Positions 8,939 through 18,124 are shown, counted from the stretch's first letter. The stretch: 49,719 nucleotides of DNA from Saprospiraceae bacterium (GCA_021604865.1 BQJU01000051.1:1-49719), one strand, 5' to 3'. Numbers and translations: made by a program. Notes: generated from the sequence alone by a model not told the origin.

Positions 8939-9057
8939 AGCACCCAATTACAGAAACAACCTTTTAATTGTCCCTACAAATTTGTTATTTTTGGGTATGT
9001 CCGATGACATCCTCGTATTTGCCCTTTTAAATCAGGCAACTACGTTTTTTTTTAATC

Positions 9058-9078
9058 GGGCAACCATGGAGGTTGCCC
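9058..9078. repeat. Related GGGCAACC palindrome before the sulfatase gene
   Basis: GGGCAACC (9058-9065), loop atgga, GGTTGCCC (9071-9078): a perfect 8-bp stem matching the arms of the tandem repeats 120 bp upstream. It ends 12 nt before the chosen sulfatase start codon, so it would fold in the 5' leader and could affect translation. Confidence 0.8.
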
Positions 9079-9090
9079 CTACGTGAATAT

Positions 9091-10461
9091 ATGTTAAAAC
9101 CATTTCTTTTACTCTGCTTATCAATGTCTTTGTTCAGTTGCCAATCTGACAATGACCGGCCACCCAATATCATTCTAATTATGGTTGATGATCTGGGTTC
9201 AGCGGATCTGGGCTGTTATGGCAGCGAACACCTACTGACGCCAAATATTGATCAATTGGCTGCCAATGGTATAAAACTCACCCAAGCCTATGCAGGAAGT
9301 ACCGTTTGTGCGCTTTCCAGGAGTACCCTGATGACAGGTTTGCATGCAGGACATACGCAGGTTCGAGGTAATACTGGTGGCATTGCCCTTCCGGATGCTG
9401 CCTTTACCATGGCTGAATTTTTCAAACAGGCCGGTTATGTTACCGGTGGTTTTGGCAAATGGGGACTGGGAGAAATAGGTACAGAAGGCGTACCTGAAAA
9501 GCAGGGTTTTGATCAATTTTTTGGCTATTATCACCAGATTCACGCTCATGATTATTACCCGGCATATTTGTGGAGCAGCAGTGAAAAAATCAGCCTGCCT
9601 GGAACTCCTGGAGATGCAGGGTCCTATTCTGCTTATCACATCTTTGATAAAATGAAAAATTTCATCCGCAGTCATCAGGATCAATCCTTTTTTTGTTATG
9701 CCCCCTGGACCCTGCCACATGGCCAGTTTGTCATTCCGGAATCTGATCCGGCTGTAGCCAAATATGCTGATAAAGATTGGCCTCAGGATTACAAAAACTA
9801 CGCGGCTATGGTCTCCTTAATAGACCAGCAAGTGGGTGAAACGATGCAACTATTGCAGGAATTAAACCTGGAAAAGAATACGCTAGTGCTTTTCTGTTCA
9901 GACAATGGCGGTATCCCTGAATTTGTAGCTTATCAAACTAATGGTCCGCTGCGTGGCGGCAAGCGCGACCTTTATGAAGGTGGCATCCGCGTGCCTATGA
10001 TCCTCTCCTGGCCCGACCATATTCCCGCAGGAAGTACTTTTGAAGAGAGCATTTATTTCCCTGACCTCTTCCCTACGCTGGCAGAAGCTGCTGGCTTAAA
10101 AGTCCAATTACCCAATGGCCTGGATGGTCTTTCTTTTTACAAAAACCTGCTCACTCCCGGTTCCGTTTTGCCGGATCGCTACCTCTATTGGGAATACCTG
10201 CCCTACGATTGGTCAACACACGAATATCAGCCCCAACAATTGCAGCAGGCCCTGCGCTTTGGTCAATGGAAAGCCATTCGCCTTGGCCCCGAGGAGTTTT
10301 GGGCATTATACGATCTCTACACCGATCCGACAGAAACCGATATTGTCACCCTCTTCCACCCAGCCAAAATGAAACAATTTGAAAAATGGATAAAAGAAGC
10401 CCATGTAGAACCTCCACCGCAAACCGAGCCAGAAAGGGTGGATGGCCGGGCTTATCGATAG
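9091..10461 (+). CDS. Sulfatase-family lipoprotein with atypical active-site motif
   Basis: A 456-residue alkaline-phosphatase-superfamily sulfatase that hydrolyses sulfate esters, probably in the periplasm. ATG 9091 gives a signal peptide with lipoprotein Cys17 (LFSC); an upstream TTG would add six codons derived from a repeat and is rejected. Metal ligands Asp33-Asp34 (IMVDDLG), the active-site segment around Cys73, HTQVRGN, GFGKWGLG and the C-terminal-half SDNGG are all present. The formylglycine motif is normally C/S-x-P-x-R; here it is CALSR (73-77), with Leu replacing Pro. Maturase recognition might be altered, or the enzyme may belong to a subfamily tolerating this. No maturase gene lies in the window. 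It converges with the TonB receptor gene, 27 bp apart. Confidence 0.93.
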   Translation: MLKPFLLLCLSMSLFSCQSDNDRPPNIILIMVDDLGSADLGCYGSEHLLTPNIDQLAANGIKLTQAYAGSTVCALSRSTLMTGLHAGHTQVRGNTGGIALPDAAFTMAEFFKQAGYVTGGFGKWGLGEIGTEGVPEKQGFDQFFGYYHQIHAHDYYPAYLWSSSEKISLPGTPGDAGSYSAYHIFDKMKNFIRSHQDQSFFCYAPWTLPHGQFVIPESDPAVAKYADKDWPQDYKNYAAMVSLIDQQVGETMQLLQELNLEKNTLVLFCSDNGGIPEFVAYQTNGPLRGGKRDLYEGGIRVPMILSWPDHIPAGSTFEESIYFPDLFPTLAEAAGLKVQLPNGLDGLSFYKNLLTPGSVLPDRYLYWEYLPYDWSTHEYQPQQLQQALRFGQWKAIRLGPEEFWALYDLYTDPTETDIVTLFHPAKMKQFEKWIKEAHVEPPPQTEPERVDGRAYR

Positions 10462-10488
10462 GTGATTGGCCTCCAAATATGTCGCCCT

Positions 10489-12912
10489 TTAAAATCCTAC
10501 ACCAAGCGTTACATAAAAGCTGCGGCCATCCGCAGGTATGATGCCTGGTCCGGGGTACGACTCCGCCCGCCGGGTGAAATAAGCCGCATCAAAAAGGTTA
10601 TTGCAGCTCACATCCAGGGTCAACCATTTCCAACGATAGGTCGCCGAAAAATCAGCTACCTGATAGGCTGGAATAATGCCGTTGACCGCTGTTGAAGTAC
10701 GGATGGCATTAGTAGCATCTGTATAATGTTTGCCGGTATAGGCCCAGGAAAGGACAGCACTGAAATGACGATAGCTATAATTCAGGCCGGTTCTGAATGT
10801 AAATGGCGGAACCAGCTCAACCTGCTTATCCAAAATACTGCGATCATCCGTGTTGATATAACGAGCGTCAATCAAAGAAGTATTGACAAACAGGGATAAC
10901 TTTGTCAGGCTATCTAATGGACTTATAAAGTGCCACAAATTGGCTTCAGCAAAGCCTTCCAATCCGATATTTCTAGCATCAGCAATATTCGTCCGAAAGC
11001 GAAAGTCATTATACAAAGGCGGCTCATTGGCCTTTAAAACCCAGCCAATCCGGTCTTTGTAAGCTATATAAAAGGCCGTAATATCTGCATAAAACCACTG
11101 CCTTTTAAGACGCATGCCCAGATCGGAAGTAAATCCTTGCTCATCCCTGATGTTTTCATCTACCTGCCCATTTGGGTTGTCTATTCTGAGGTCGGAAAAA
11201 TTGATGGCCCGGTAATTTTGGGAGAAGTTGCCATATAGTTCAATGGTTGCTGAAGCTTCGTAACCGACTCCCAATCCCACTAAAACAAATTGCCGGCTTC
11301 GTTGGGAGTCTTCATTGTTTCTAGTTTCTGAAATCAAATTGCCGGCTCCGTCAAATACCCGTTGTTGATAATAACCAGAAGCCCCTGTATTGATGTATTC
11401 ATAACGGATGCCAGGGGTAAGGGTCAGTTTGGGGTTGATATAAAAAATATTCTCCGCAAAGGCGGCAAAATTTTCATTGCGAAAAGTATAGTCCGATTTT
11501 TCCACATTTCCCGGATTCAGAAAATAAAAATCCGGACCGCTACCGTCATTTGCTTCGCCCTGGCGGGAGGTCGTTTTACCCCGGTACAGGCGTATACCAC
11601 TAACCACACTATGTTCCTGTCCCAGCCATCGATAACGGTGAAGTAGGCGGGTTTCACTACCGAGGTTTCGAAATTCTCCGGCAATTAAATCGCGGTTACC
11701 TCCCAGGTCAATTACATTGATTGGCGCCAAATTGCCAAGTGCCTCCCGTCCAGCAATTAGTCCGAAATTTCGAATATTCAGGCGGGTTCGGGGAGAAAAT
11801 TTGTAGTCCAGGCTAACCGAAAATAAATCCCAGTTTACCTGAAACCAGTTGCGGGCCCGAAAAGATTGCCGGGCATTGTCTTCAAAATAGGTATCGGTAA
11901 GCCCTCCAGGCTGTTGAGCCAGGTATTGCAGATGGGTCCATTCGCCATGTAAGCTCAGTTTCTCGTTGGCTTTAAAGGTCAATCCGGCAAATCCATTTTG
12001 CAGATCAAACTTACTATTACCACGCCAGCCATCTCCTTGTTTGTATTGGTAAAACGTATAATAAGACAAATGGCCATTGGCCACCGTTCCCGCCAGAGAA
12101 TTAAAGGAATTAAAAAAGCCGTAGCTCCCCAAAGTTTGCCTCGAAACCAGGCTTATTTTTTTATCGGCAGGCGGTTTTTTAAAATCAAAGTTGAGCATGC
12201 CGCCAAATTGAGTACCATATTGTAGTGAGGCGGCACCCCGCACCACTTCAATACGTCGCAAAGCTTCACTGGGGGGAGTGTAATAACTTTCCGGATAACC
12301 CAATGCATCCGCACTGATGTCATATCCATTTTGACGGGTATTAAAATTACTGGTTCGATTCGGGCTTAAACCACGCCCTCCAATCCCCAGTTGTAGACCG
12401 GCACCATCACTTTCCCATATATTCAGTCCAGCAACTTTGCCATAAACCTGACGTGGATTATTGGTCGCCAGGTTGGCCGTCATTTCATCAAACAAGACCA
12501 CTTCACTCTTTTTTCCGGCATAAATAGCCACGCCCTCAATGGCTCGTAACCGCCCCATTTTTACACTAGCCTCCTCGGTAGAAACAACGGTGACTCCTTC
12601 AATGGTATAAGGTGAATCCTCCAAAAATAGGCGAAGTGCTTTTCCTTTATTGTCTACCTCGACTTTTTGGGACAGCGTTTGCTTTCCAACAAAAGATATC
12701 TCCAGGGAATAACCCCCAAAAGGAAGGTCAAGGAATTTAAAAAAACCTTCACCATTTGTCACCGTAGCTTTATTTAGTTCAATGACCTGTACTGTAGCAC
12801 CAATAACAGGCTCCCTGGTAGCGCTATCTAGCACATATCCTGTCAGGTTCGCAGATTGCCCAAACAGCATCCCGCTCAAAACCATTACCAATAAGACCAA
12901 TCGTATCTTCAT
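10489..12912 (-). CDS. TonB-dependent outer-membrane receptor, FecA-like
   Basis: An 807-residue receptor, last gene of the iron operon. Signal peptide (MKIRLVLLVMVLSGMLFGQ), CarboxypepD_reg-like domain about 20-105 (LTGYVLDSATREPVIGATV), plug domain about 115-240 (RQVYGKVAGLNIWESDG, LRRIEVVRGAASLQYGTQFGG), then a 22-strand-type barrel ending in the aromatic terminus SFYVTLGVGF. Such receptors import iron chelates or other nutrients using TonB energy. The imelysin and di-haem partners point to iron; the FecA-like label rests on plug similarity. ATG 12912 is preferred because an upstream TTG gives an implausible signal peptide. The gap to the HTTM gene is 29 nt. Confidence 0.93.
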   Translation of the reverse strand: MKIRLVLLVMVLSGMLFGQSANLTGYVLDSATREPVIGATVQVIELNKATVTNGEGFFKFLDLPFGGYSLEISFVGKQTLSQKVEVDNKGKALRLFLEDSPYTIEGVTVVSTEEASVKMGRLRAIEGVAIYAGKKSEVVLFDEMTANLATNNPRQVYGKVAGLNIWESDGAGLQLGIGGRGLSPNRTSNFNTRQNGYDISADALGYPESYYTPPSEALRRIEVVRGAASLQYGTQFGGMLNFDFKKPPADKKISLVSRQTLGSYGFFNSFNSLAGTVANGHLSYYTFYQYKQGDGWRGNSKFDLQNGFAGLTFKANEKLSLHGEWTHLQYLAQQPGGLTDTYFEDNARQSFRARNWFQVNWDLFSVSLDYKFSPRTRLNIRNFGLIAGREALGNLAPINVIDLGGNRDLIAGEFRNLGSETRLLHRYRWLGQEHSVVSGIRLYRGKTTSRQGEANDGSGPDFYFLNPGNVEKSDYTFRNENFAAFAENIFYINPKLTLTPGIRYEYINTGASGYYQQRVFDGAGNLISETRNNEDSQRSRQFVLVGLGVGYEASATIELYGNFSQNYRAINFSDLRIDNPNGQVDENIRDEQGFTSDLGMRLKRQWFYADITAFYIAYKDRIGWVLKANEPPLYNDFRFRTNIADARNIGLEGFAEANLWHFISPLDSLTKLSLFVNTSLIDARYINTDDRSILDKQVELVPPFTFRTGLNYSYRHFSAVLSWAYTGKHYTDATNAIRTSTAVNGIIPAYQVADFSATYRWKWLTLDVSCNNLFDAAYFTRRAESYPGPGIIPADGRSFYVTLGVGF

Positions 12913-12941
12913 AAAATTCTGATATACAGATAGTAGCAAAC

Positions 12942-14315
12942 TTAAAATTCACGACCGGCAATTATTATCCATTCCTTATGCCGCCAACTATCCTTGATTG
13001 CTGCCAGGTTAACTTCCGGATCAATCAACAAATTGCTGGGGCGACCGTTCATGGTTACGTAAACTTCCGCCCTGACCTGTGGTTGGTATACCCCTTCCCG
13101 TTCATAATGCTCCGCCAGAAAATGGGCAAATTGCAAAATCATATCTGGTTGGTAGGCCATCAGCCTTTCCTGTTGTTCCCGTAAAAATTCCCGGTTATTT
13201 ACCACCCCTTCTCTACCACTCCGGCTATCCTTTACGTAAAAAGTAGCTGTGCCTGCTTTCTCCACTAACATCACCCGCCAGGAATACCGATAACCTTCTT
13301 CTGTCCAAAACAGATTGCCCGGATACAATAAATACCGCCAGGGTAAAAGTAGCTGAATGAGAAAGTATATCGACAAAATCCAGGCAATGTATTTGGGGGT
13401 TTTCACCACGGCAACCTTCTGGTTGTCTTCTCTTTTGTGCGGCACAAATGTCGCTCTTTTGAATAAATTGCTTGCTTTATCCAGCAATTTTTGATGGAAT
13501 GACTCCGGAAAAAAGATCCAGGTACCTCCAATCATGACCAATGGGAAAATACCAATAGGAAACAAAAGGCCTGTCAGGCAATGAAAAAGAACAACACTTA
13601 GATAAGCTAGAAGGCGAGTAGGTTTCCACACCAGGAAAAAGACTATAAATAAATCGTAAAAAAGAGCAAACCAGCTAAATAGATAGGCTGTAGCTTCCCA
13701 ATTAAAAACCGGCCCGATCAAAGGTAGGCTCGAATGTGGTGGCAGCCATATTTTGAGTGGTAAGGCATGTATTAACCAATCGGTATTGATCTTGGCAATG
13801 CCCGCAAAGATGTACACGATTCCAATTTGCCACTTAAAAATATCAATAGCCCAGCGAGGAACCTGTTGCGATTGAATTTTAGGATTAAAATAAACATCAA
13901 GAGAAAAATAGCAGTTGGCAGGTACCACAATTAACAATAGGCTCACCAGACTGACAAAATAATAATGATTGAGGTAATAGGTAAGGTCCACCAGTTCGAC
14001 GTAGGTAAACGTCAGAAAAAACAACAATGCCGACCACCGATAATACAAGCCTAAAGTAATGCCTATGGCACCTATAAACATCAGGCCGTGTAGGGCATAC
14101 ATGGCTTCTGGAGGGAGCAATTGTACCCATTCAAAACCAAAATATTTAAAAGTGAAATGGGTATTGATAAAATGATCTTCAATCCATCCTAACCACCAAA
14201 ACCGCAAAGTGCTGAAGGCCATCAAAAGGCCAAAAATAATACGAAAGGTAATCAGAGGAGCCACCGGAACCGGAGTTTTCAGAAACTTCAACCATTGAGC
14301 CAGCCTTCCATGCAT
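12942..14315 (-). CDS. HTTM-domain membrane protein (gamma-carboxylase-like)
   Basis: A 457-residue protein with about eight to ten membrane helices over residues 20-345 and a soluble tail of about 110 residues. The membrane part matches the HTTM family, shared with vitamin K-dependent gamma-glutamyl carboxylase: YLNHYYFVSLVSLLLIVVP, WQIGIVYIFAGIAKINTDWL and TEEGYRYSWRVMLVEKAG. Carboxylase or epoxidase activity cannot be asserted. Its place between a di-haem lipoprotein and a TonB receptor suggests a role in iron handling at the inner membrane, perhaps coupling quinone redox chemistry to iron reduction; that is inference. ATG 14315; 31 bp after the di-haem gene. Confidence 0.88.
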   Translation of the reverse strand: MHGRLAQWLKFLKTPVPVAPLITFRIIFGLLMAFSTLRFWWLGWIEDHFINTHFTFKYFGFEWVQLLPPEAMYALHGLMFIGAIGITLGLYYRWSALLFFLTFTYVELVDLTYYLNHYYFVSLVSLLLIVVPANCYFSLDVYFNPKIQSQQVPRWAIDIFKWQIGIVYIFAGIAKINTDWLIHALPLKIWLPPHSSLPLIGPVFNWEATAYLFSWFALFYDLFIVFFLVWKPTRLLAYLSVVLFHCLTGLLFPIGIFPLVMIGGTWIFFPESFHQKLLDKASNLFKRATFVPHKREDNQKVAVVKTPKYIAWILSIYFLIQLLLPWRYLLYPGNLFWTEEGYRYSWRVMLVEKAGTATFYVKDSRSGREGVVNNREFLREQQERLMAYQPDMILQFAHFLAEHYEREGVYQPQVRAEVYVTMNGRPSNLLIDPEVNLAAIKDSWRHKEWIIIAGREF

Positions 14316-14346
14316 TGCAGATTATTTATTCAACCACCTTTCAAAT

Positions 14347-15747
14347 TTACAAACTTTCCAAAAACGCGATCAGCGCATCCCGCTCTGCTTTTGTCAAATT
14401 CATAAATGCTTCCTTTGATACATCCGCTTCTCCTGCATGCCATAAAATGGCTTCCTCAAGATTTCTTGCCCGACCATCATGTAATAAATAGTTATGGTCA
14501 TTGACGGTCTGAATCATTCCAATGCCCCATAATGGCGGTGTGCGCCACTCTCTTCCACTCGCCAGATAATCCGGGCGGTGATCAGCCAGCCCTTCGCCCA
14601 TATCGTGTAACAATAAATCGCTGTAGGGACGGATCAGTTGTGCATTTAAGGGCGCCACAGAATGCTCCGTGCCCGTTTCCAGGTTCGGGCGGTGGCAGCT
14701 TCCACAATTCAGTTCGGCAAAAAGCTTTTCGCCCTCCTGGATTTGCGGATCTTCGTAATTTCTTCGGGCCGGGACCGATAGGGTTTGCAGATAAAGAGTC
14801 ACCCGTTTCAATTGTTCATCACTGAGCTCGGGGCTACCACCATTGGGTATTTCACCATATTGCTGTTCCTGAGTGGATGTAAAGTCATCATCTGAAAAAA
14901 GATTCGAAACGATCCCCATATCCCCGTTAAAAGCCCCCGCTGTTTGTTCTTTTAAGCTCGATTTATTGGCCTTCCAGCCAAAGCGGCCCATTACAACCTG
15001 TTGTTTTTCTGTATCCCACACGTAATTTGCACGGCCTGAAATGCCATCGCCATCCTGGTCCTGCTCGTCTGCATATTCCAGAAGAACCGATTCGGGCACA
15101 TTTTCCAGTAAACCCAAACCGGGGATTTGTGGAGCAATGCGTGGGGAAAACATCAGTTCCGTATGAAAATCACCATAAGCCAGGTCTTCAAATTCGTAAT
15201 TGGGCTTACGCAAGCTATAAGTCGTACCATCGGGATACTGACCAGGTATTTCAGTATAACTCACCCTGACTTGTGCTTCGCGCGCTACTCCTAAAATAGC
15301 CTTATCCTGTAATTGTCCACCATAAACCGGTTCAGGAAGTGGCCCGCCAAAGGGAGAAGTCCCCGGTATGCTCAGGCGAAACAACAAACCATTCAACGGT
15401 TCATCGGGAAAGGTCGGAGGTGCTGCCCGGCCATCTTTAAAATGACAACTACCACAGGAAATGGCATTAAAAATAGGGCCAAGTCCATCCAACGACTGCA
15501 CCGATGACGGAGCAGTTACCCAATTCCTTCTAAAGAGAGAATTGCCTACTACAAATAAGTTTTGTTCCTCCGAACTCAGGTTTTTACCCTGTACCCCAAA
15601 AGCATTTTCGGAGAAATCAAAGGTCGTAAAGTTTTTACCGCCTGAATAAATTTCATCCTTTGCTGACGGATCAACGGGGTCGTCCTTTTTACACGCTCCC
15701 AAAAAGAGGAACCCAACCAATATAATTAAGCACACAGAAATCCGCAT
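14347..15747 (-). CDS. Di-haem c-type oxidoreductase lipoprotein (DUF1111 / DHOR)
   Basis: A 466-residue periplasmic lipoprotein (lipobox LGAC, Cys19). Two haem c sites, CGSCH at 98-102 and CGSCH at 348-352, and motifs GLLFRLSIPG and NYVWDTEKQQVVMGRFGWKAN identify the di-haem oxidoreductase family annotated DUF1111 or thiol oxidoreductase. The family accompanies imelysin-type iron-uptake proteins in many Gram-negative bacteria and probably does periplasmic electron transfer, possibly redox cycling of iron. It follows the second imelysin gene after a 72-nt gap that contains a perfect 18-bp hairpin, which may lower its expression relative to the upstream genes or stabilise their mRNA. Confidence 0.93.
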   Translation of the reverse strand: MRISVCLIILVGFLFLGACKKDDPVDPSAKDEIYSGGKNFTTFDFSENAFGVQGKNLSSEEQNLFVVGNSLFRRNWVTAPSSVQSLDGLGPIFNAISCGSCHFKDGRAAPPTFPDEPLNGLLFRLSIPGTSPFGGPLPEPVYGGQLQDKAILGVAREAQVRVSYTEIPGQYPDGTTYSLRKPNYEFEDLAYGDFHTELMFSPRIAPQIPGLGLLENVPESVLLEYADEQDQDGDGISGRANYVWDTEKQQVVMGRFGWKANKSSLKEQTAGAFNGDMGIVSNLFSDDDFTSTQEQQYGEIPNGGSPELSDEQLKRVTLYLQTLSVPARRNYEDPQIQEGEKLFAELNCGSCHRPNLETGTEHSVAPLNAQLIRPYSDLLLHDMGEGLADHRPDYLASGREWRTPPLWGIGMIQTVNDHNYLLHDGRARNLEEAILWHAGEADVSKEAFMNLTKAERDALIAFLESL

Positions 15748-15768
15748 AACAGATTTATTTGTATTGTG

Positions 15769-15814
15769 GTTGTAAAAGATTTCCGCGCTAGCTAGTGCGG
15801 AAATCTTTTACAAC
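15769..15814. promoter_or_regulatory. Perfect 18-bp intercistronic hairpin
   Basis: Arms GTTGTAAAAGATTTCCGC (15769-15786) and GCGGAAATCTTTTACAAC (15797-15814) are exactly complementary around the 10-nt loop gctagctagt. It lies between the imelysin stop codon (15820) and the di-haem gene start (15747) in the transcribed minus strand. No T run follows, so it resembles an mRNA stabiliser or processing site more than a full terminator. Confidence 0.8.
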
Positions 15815-15819
15815 TTCAG

Positions 15820-16965
15820 TTAGAATTCCACCTCTAGCGCAACGCCCACATCAGCCAAACGATCACTTAGATCTCTCAATGCTTCAATAATGGGTAGAAT
15901 TTCCTCTTCGCTATTTACAATTCCCTGATCAAAAGGGACTGGTAAGTCAACCATCGCAGCATCCACGGCTACAAAGGCATCATTGGCCGCTTTTGCTTTT
16001 GTATCATCTGCCAACATAGCCAGCGTATTTAGACTTGTACCGGAAACCAGGCTCCCATCAGTTCGGGTGTAGGTGCCGAAATAGACATTTTTGATCCCTT
16101 GATAATTCATTTGAATATCTATATGGGTATTGTCGCTAAAACAGGAATGTTCATCTTCCTGATCTTTGGAATCAACGGCAACAAACATACGTTCTCCAGC
16201 CAGCTCTCCCTTGCTCAACTCACCCAGGGCAGTAAAGACTTTACCCAGCGACACTTTGTAATCCAACGCGGAGAAAGCAGTACGGTAGGCTCCTGTAGGC
16301 GTCCATTCATTTAAAACTTCCTGAAGGTTTTCCAGCAGCAAATCCGTCACCACTACCAAATATTCTCTTCTGCGATCCTGATTGGCTGCAGTACCGCCAT
16401 CCACAAAATCGGTATAAGGCCGGGAACCTGGTCCATCGGCACTAAAATCCTGTCCCCACAGCAAAAATTCAATGGCGTGATAACCTGTAAAAATGGAAGT
16501 TTCAGAAATTGACTCATTTAAATCCAGCAATACCTGCTTGGAAATAACAGGATAGGTCACAGGGTCGTTAATTAATCCCCCATCAACGTTTCCTTGTACA
16601 TAATCAATAAAACTTTCATCCATCGGCCAGGCATTGATCAATCCTTCCGGCCCGTCGTCATCATCAATTGGACCACCATAAAACCGATACGCCTCCGTTT
16701 GCCCGTAAGGGATACGAGCGGCTTTCCATTTTGACTTGCAGTCATCATATCCGACTTCGGTTGGATTGGCAACAAAGGCATCAATGGCAGCCTTTAATTC
16801 TAATGCAGTATTGTAGCTATCCTCATAAGAGGCATAAACAATTTTGTTATAGTTTTCAACTGCTTCACTAAAAGGGATGACCCCTGGTTCATCGTCGTCC
16901 TTACAGGAAGTAATTGTCAATAAAGCACCAAATACGATTAAAAATGCAAAGTTGTTAAACTTCAT
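15820..16965 (-). CDS. Imelysin-family iron-binding lipoprotein with GxHxxE motif
   Basis: A 381-residue lipoprotein (lipobox ITSC, Cys21) followed by an acidic linker (KDDDEPG). The imelysin/peptidase M75-like fold carries the signature GYHAIEFLLWGQD at 161-173, so the GxHxxE metal site is intact, and a second half with GERMFVAVDSKDQEDEHSCFSDNTH. Imelysin proteins such as IrpA and the EfeO M75 domain take part in periplasmic iron uptake; peptidase activity is doubtful in the family. Second gene of the operon, 55 bp after the other imelysin gene. Confidence 0.93.
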   Translation of the reverse strand: MKFNNFAFLIVFGALLTITSCKDDDEPGVIPFSEAVENYNKIVYASYEDSYNTALELKAAIDAFVANPTEVGYDDCKSKWKAARIPYGQTEAYRFYGGPIDDDDGPEGLINAWPMDESFIDYVQGNVDGGLINDPVTYPVISKQVLLDLNESISETSIFTGYHAIEFLLWGQDFSADGPGSRPYTDFVDGGTAANQDRRREYLVVVTDLLLENLQEVLNEWTPTGAYRTAFSALDYKVSLGKVFTALGELSKGELAGERMFVAVDSKDQEDEHSCFSDNTHIDIQMNYQGIKNVYFGTYTRTDGSLVSGTSLNTLAMLADDTKAKAANDAFVAVDAAMVDLPVPFDQGIVNSEEEILPIIEALRDLSDRLADVGVALEVEF

Positions 16966-17020
16966 TTTACAAATATTATTTTTTCAAAAAATTAATTACT
17001 AATAGGATAAAACAGATCAA

Positions 17021-18124
17021 TTAATCTCCATCGTTACTGCTAAATGTGATTGCCAAACCTAGCAAGGAGGACATATCACTTTTAAAAAAACGAGTGTGTT
17101 TTTGTAATTCCGTGTGTAAGGCAGAAATAGAAGCATCTTCTTCCTCAACCAATTCAAAAAAATTGCGATCGGTTGGTACATTGGCAAGAGCCGCTTGTAC
17201 ATTGGCCCATTGTATCTCCAGGGAAGTGATGAGCTCCGGACCACCTACAACGTTTTGCAGATATTCATGCAAGCCTATGCCTTCTCCATTTAAACCTTTG
17301 CCGTAATAAATGGCATCGATGGTTTGCAAATGAGCTTTTAGCGTCTGCAATGAAATATGGGCATAACGAGATTCTACCAGATCGGGCTCTGGGCCGGTTT
17401 GGCCTGCCTGTTTGCCTGCTGGTAACCCTACTTTGAAGTTTTTTATGGTTTCGTAACTCCTGATAAATTCATTGTAAAGCACCGAAGTTGAGGTGCCTAC
17501 GCTGGTACCATTATTTTCAATAAACTCATTTTTAAACGCCGGCCAGGCATTAACCACCGCTTCCAGTTTATCATTCAGGTGATCAATTATAGCAGTCAGA
17601 TAGTTTTGCCGGTCTGTCGCCTGTAATTCATTCAACAAGACATCGTTGGTTGATCTAAACAATAAATATTCGATTGCCAGGAATCCTCGAGTATCCCGGT
17701 CGGCATTATTCAAATCCGTTGCCCCTTGCGACAGGTAATTTTCAATCCCGGCAGCATCAACGGGAAAAACGCCTATCTCTTCCACTAATGACTTGTTTAA
17801 TCCCACTTCTTCCGCTGGCCCAAAGTTATAAGCATTGGCAGCCTGCCAGGCCAAATAGGCCGCTTCCCAGGCATCCTGTGTATTTTCCAAACCCGTCAAA
17901 TCCGGTGCTGCCAGAAAAAGCTCCCAGGTGTTTTTTAAGTCCTGTGTTTTGGTAAACAGTTGCTCATAGGCAGGCATAATGAGATTGTTGGCATAATTTT
18001 CCAACATCGCGGAACGGTCAAAATCTGGTATTACAGGTTGATCATCATTTGTGCAGGATACTGAACAACAAACAATTACAAAAAACCCAAACAGATGAAA
18101 AAATGAGACCTCTTTAATTGGCAT
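17021..18124 (-). CDS. Imelysin-family lipoprotein lacking the motif histidine
   Basis: A 367-residue lipoprotein (lipobox SVSC, Cys24), first gene of the iron operon. Its fold matches imelysin: MPAYEQLFTKTQDLKNTWELF, DAWEAAYLAWQAANAYNFGP, then the signature region RGFLAIEYLLF (146-156). The motif reads GFLAIE, so Leu replaces the metal-binding His of GxHxxE seen in the downstream paralogue. Related non-histidine forms (GFPALE-like) occur in the family. The two paralogues probably divide the work, for example one binding metal and the other a structural or specificity partner. ATG start; repeat copy 2 lies about 125 bp upstream. Confidence 0.9.
   Translation of the reverse strand: MPIKEVSFFHLFGFFVIVCCSVSCTNDDQPVIPDFDRSAMLENYANNLIMPAYEQLFTKTQDLKNTWELFLAAPDLTGLENTQDAWEAAYLAWQAANAYNFGPAEEVGLNKSLVEEIGVFPVDAAGIENYLSQGATDLNNADRDTRGFLAIEYLLFRSTNDVLLNELQATDRQNYLTAIIDHLNDKLEAVVNAWPAFKNEFIENNGTSVGTSTSVLYNEFIRSYETIKNFKVGLPAGKQAGQTGPEPDLVESRYAHISLQTLKAHLQTIDAIYYGKGLNGEGIGLHEYLQNVVGGPELITSLEIQWANVQAALANVPTDRNFFELVEEEDASISALHTELQKHTRFFKSDMSSLLGLAITFSSNDGD

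Noticed and set aside
8733..9086. 117-codon plus-strand open frame
   Set aside because: It overlaps the CLC C-terminus out of frame and runs through the tandem hairpin repeats (repeated RGCPT peptides), so it is a by-product of the repeat.
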